64,000 bases of DNA from Rossellomorea aquimaris (GTDB lineage Bacteria; Bacillota; Bacilli; Bacillales; Bacillaceae_B). Numbering within the stretch: the stretch's first letter is position 1; the number at the start of each line of letters is the position of its first letter. The notes beneath the pieces are model-generated. The model saw only the letters and a program-made list of their open reading frames with translations, made no database searches and had not been told where the DNA came from. Location of the stretch: contig NZ_JAIVAR010000006.1 in the NCBI RefSeq assembly GCF_020171925.1, forward strand, positions 62,001 through 126,000. Direction: 5' to 3'. This document shows positions 61,991 to 64,000 of this stretch, one piece after another. A program made the translations under genes and the position numbers.

Positions 61991-63856
61991 TTAACAATAT
62001 TCACAGAATTCAAGCTCTCGCTTCAATTCATCCACATACTCCTTGGAGCCCGTGACGATCAATCTGTCATTCATATGAAGCTCTGTGTCTCCATGAGGAA
62101 CGATCGAATCCTTTCCCCTGAAGATACGTACAAAGATGACGTCTCCTGTGAACGGGAATTTCCTGAGAGTCATACCTTCGAATTGACTGTTCAGCATCCT
62201 GATTTCATAAAGTGACATCTCCTGGTTCGTAAGGATATTCATCACGGAAGGTGACTCGATCATCGCCCTTAATAGCGCCTTGGTTGAAAGGAATACCGAA
62301 TACACTTCGATCCCCTGCTCTCTCAAGGTTTCATGCATATCAGGGCTTTCAACCCTCACGATGACACGTTCGACCCCTCGTTCCTTCGCCATGATGGAAA
62401 GCGTGGCATTCGCTTCTTCATCGCCGGTCGATATGACAAGGATGTCTGCGTCGTTAAATACATTCAGATTTTCAAGCGTCTCCACAGAATAATTTTCAAT
62501 TTCATGGATTTTGAATAATGAATCGGCAATATTCTTATCCGATTTATCCTGAATCGTATGATAAAGGACTGAATCGTATAGGGAAGATTGCAGTTCCCTT
62601 GATGCCGGTAGTGTCATTTGATTCGCTCCGAGGAACACCACTTTCAACTTCTTCTCCTTAGCGCTCTCCCGCGGGAATAGCTTCTTGAAGAGAATCGGCG
62701 TGATGATACATGCAATGACCGCCACAAGGATCAACGTCCCGCTCATTTGGGAAGTGATGATCTCCATTCTTTCAGCAATCTTTGCCGCAGCGATGACCAA
62801 TGATAAAGTCGATGTCAGCAAGAATGCGGATGCCAATGTCGTTTTCGTATCATACCAGATCCTCAACAAATAAACAGGGAGAATCTTAGAAATCAAAAAG
62901 GCTGCAAGCAGCAGTGGTATCAACAGCAGCATCTTTCTATCACTCAGCAATGTTTGCAGATCCAGTTCGACACCGACCATCACGAAGAATATCGGGATCA
63001 GGAATCCGTAACCGAATGAATCGAGCTTTTGAACCATCTCCTGATTGGGTGCTAATAAGGATACCAATACACCAGCAAGAAAGGCACCGAGGATATTTTC
63101 AGCACCGACCGTTTCAGATACGGCGACCAGTAAGATGATGAGCGTAAAGACCGCTCTTGTTCCGATCTGTACAGTACCGGTTGATAAACTTTTGATGAAA
63201 TGATTGTTTTTCATCCTCTTCCCCAGTAGGTATAGAAGGATTCCAACCCCGAATAGGACGAGAAGCAACCACATATTCCCGTGACCTTCCCCGTAAAGAG
63301 AAACGAATACAGCCAACAGGATCATGGTCACCAAGTCAGCGATGACCGCAATCAATAAGATGATTTGACCAATTGCCGACTTCGAAATATGTGCCTCCTT
63401 TAATGTTGGCACAACCACTCCTAATGAAATCGTCGAAATGATCAGCGTCATCAGGAACGCATTTTCAATTAAACCAAAAAGAACAAACAGATAAGACAGT
63501 CCAAGCGAAACAAAGAATATCCCTATGAAAATAATGGTCGCGACTTTCAGGCGATTGGGTTCTTCTTTCCCACTTGGGAGGGTCTCTTTTTTATTTTTAC
63601 TGCTTGAGAAAGCAGTAAAGTCTATCTCCAGACCACTCAGGAACATCAAAAAGATGAACCCGAAAGTGGATAATGTCTCAAGCCACATATCTTGATGGAC
63701 AAGGTCAAACCCGCTCTTTCCGATGACCAACCCCATGATGATCTCTGCAATGACGACTGGAATGAAGTTCAGTTTAAAGCGGTGAAGCAGTATAGGAGTC
63801 AAAAATGCGACAATGATGACAATGACCAAAGATGTTACAGAGGCATGCTGTTCCAT
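61991..63856 (-). CDS. CPA2 monovalent cation:proton antiporter with RCK domains (YjbQ-like)
   Basis: The 621-residue protein has twelve to thirteen helices of the Na+/H+ exchanger fold (GFIFLMFLSGLEIDF; GAFLAGVLVSLLAP; PIFFVMVGVELDL). An RCK_N nucleotide-binding domain follows (about 405-515, LKVVFLGANQ, LVISTGDEEAN), and an RCK_C domain (about 535-615). B. subtilis YjbQ has this build and genomic position. It probably exports K+ or Na+. It begins 21 bases after mgtE, so the two form an operon. Confidence 0.9.
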   Translation of the reverse strand: MEQHASVTSLVIVIIVAFLTPILLHRFKLNFIPVVIAEIIMGLVIGKSGFDLVHQDMWLETLSTFGFIFLMFLSGLEIDFTAFSSSKNKKETLPSGKEEPNRLKVATIIFIGIFFVSLGLSYLFVLFGLIENAFLMTLIISTISLGVVVPTLKEAHISKSAIGQIILLIAVIADLVTMILLAVFVSLYGEGHGNMWLLLVLFGVGILLYLLGKRMKNNHFIKSLSTGTVQIGTRAVFTLIILLVAVSETVGAENILGAFLAGVLVSLLAPNQEMVQKLDSFGYGFLIPIFFVMVGVELDLQTLLSDRKMLLLIPLLLAAFLISKILPVYLLRIWYDTKTTLASAFLLTSTLSLVIAAAKIAERMEIITSQMSGTLILVAVIACIITPILFKKLFPRESAKEKKLKVVFLGANQMTLPASRELQSSLYDSVLYHTIQDKSDKNIADSLFKIHEIENYSVETLENLNVFNDADILVISTGDEEANATLSIMAKERGVERVIVRVESPDMHETLREQGIEVYSVFLSTKALLRAMIESPSVMNILTNQEMSLYEIRMLNSQFEGMTLRKFPFTGDVIFVRIFRGKDSIVPHGDTELHMNDRLIVTGSKEYVDELKRELEFCEYC

Positions 63857-63877
63857 GTTATTCTCCCCCTTTTCTTT

Positions 63878-64000
63878 TTATATAAGGTAATTCAAGAAAA
63901 TCGTAGCCAGCCCTAAGTATATCAGGGTACTGATGATATCATTGATGGTCGTGATGAATGGTCCCGATGCAACAGCTGGATCTACTTTCAACCGGTGCAT
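63878..64000 (-). CDS. mgtE: Magnesium transporter MgtE, C-terminal 40 residues
   Basis: The right edge cuts the gene. The visible end LKVDPAVASGPFITTINDII followed by a last helix and stop is the conserved final part of MgtE channels, where Asp and Pro-Ala-Val line the Mg2+ pore. The rest lies outside the window. It is upstream of, and probably cotranscribed with, the antiporter gene. Confidence 0.9.
   Translation of the reverse strand: MHRLKVDPAVASGPFITTINDIISTLIYLGLATIFLNYLI

Overview
The window is chromosomal DNA of a spore-forming member of the Bacillaceae (Firmicutes). The support is an SspD-like small acid-soluble spore protein, SpoVAC/SpoVAD/SpoVAE, SpoVIF, YjcZ, CotZ and CotO, the SigI/RsgI pair, RF3, AGGAGG-type ribosome binding sites and many TTG/GTG starts, together with T-box, yybP-ykoY and cobalamin leader RNAs and a FapR operator. 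Gene order fabI-cotO-cotZ-yjcA-yjcZ-spoVIF-(yjcF/G/H) on the right matches the B. subtilis yjb/yjc region as I remember it. I cannot fix the genus; a Bacillus or Rossellomorea relative is a reasonable guess. There is no prophage, insertion sequence with a transposase, CRISPR array or rRNA operon.

Left part (1-22 kb): a multi-PAS sensor cut by the window edge, a membrane acyltransferase, a B12-binding-type radical SAM enzyme, two tiny coupled basic ORFs, a Ktr potassium channel subunit, sspD, the sigI-rsgI operon, a secreted acidic DUF5667 protein, a TerC family protein behind a yybP-ykoY (Mn2+) riboswitch, a SwrC-like RND exporter, an NhaC-type transporter behind a T-box leader whose specifier reads as UAC (Tyr), an EAL-domain protein and prfC.

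Middle (22-45 kb): a tandem pair of GC-rich hairpin repeats, a NupC-type nucleoside transporter, a GGDEF protein, an isolated MurE-like ligase with unusual motifs, an M42 peptidase, a POT peptide transporter, kynA, an OsmC protein, and nrdA-nrdB under a cobalamin riboswitch. Next come an unassigned structured RNA candidate ending in a strong terminator, a SurA_N-type lipoprotein, gnd, a nucleoside hydrolase, a three-gene beta-oxidation operon and a cold-shock gene.

Right part (45-64 kb): tRNA-Val(GAC), a WYL-like small protein behind a LexA-like box, a TAXI-type TRAP transporter operon, a PgpA-family protein, yjcH-yjcG-yjcF, a nested MITE-like repeat, two DUF421 proteins, an MBL-fold hydrolase, and the spore region. 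That region holds spoVIF, yjcZ, a five-gene spoVA2-type operon (lipoprotein-spoVAC-spoVAD-spoVAEb-DUF421), yjcA, cotZ and cotO. The window ends with fabI and its FapR box, a DinB-family protein, a CPA2 antiporter with RCK domains and the end of mgtE.

The most interesting items are the B12 riboswitch on a B12-independent ribonucleotide reductase, the spoVA2-like operon placed inside the otherwise syntenic coat locus, the orphan RNA at 36.84-37.0 kb, the non-canonical MurE paralog, and the mosaic repeat families. I saw no large, clearly new multi-gene system.
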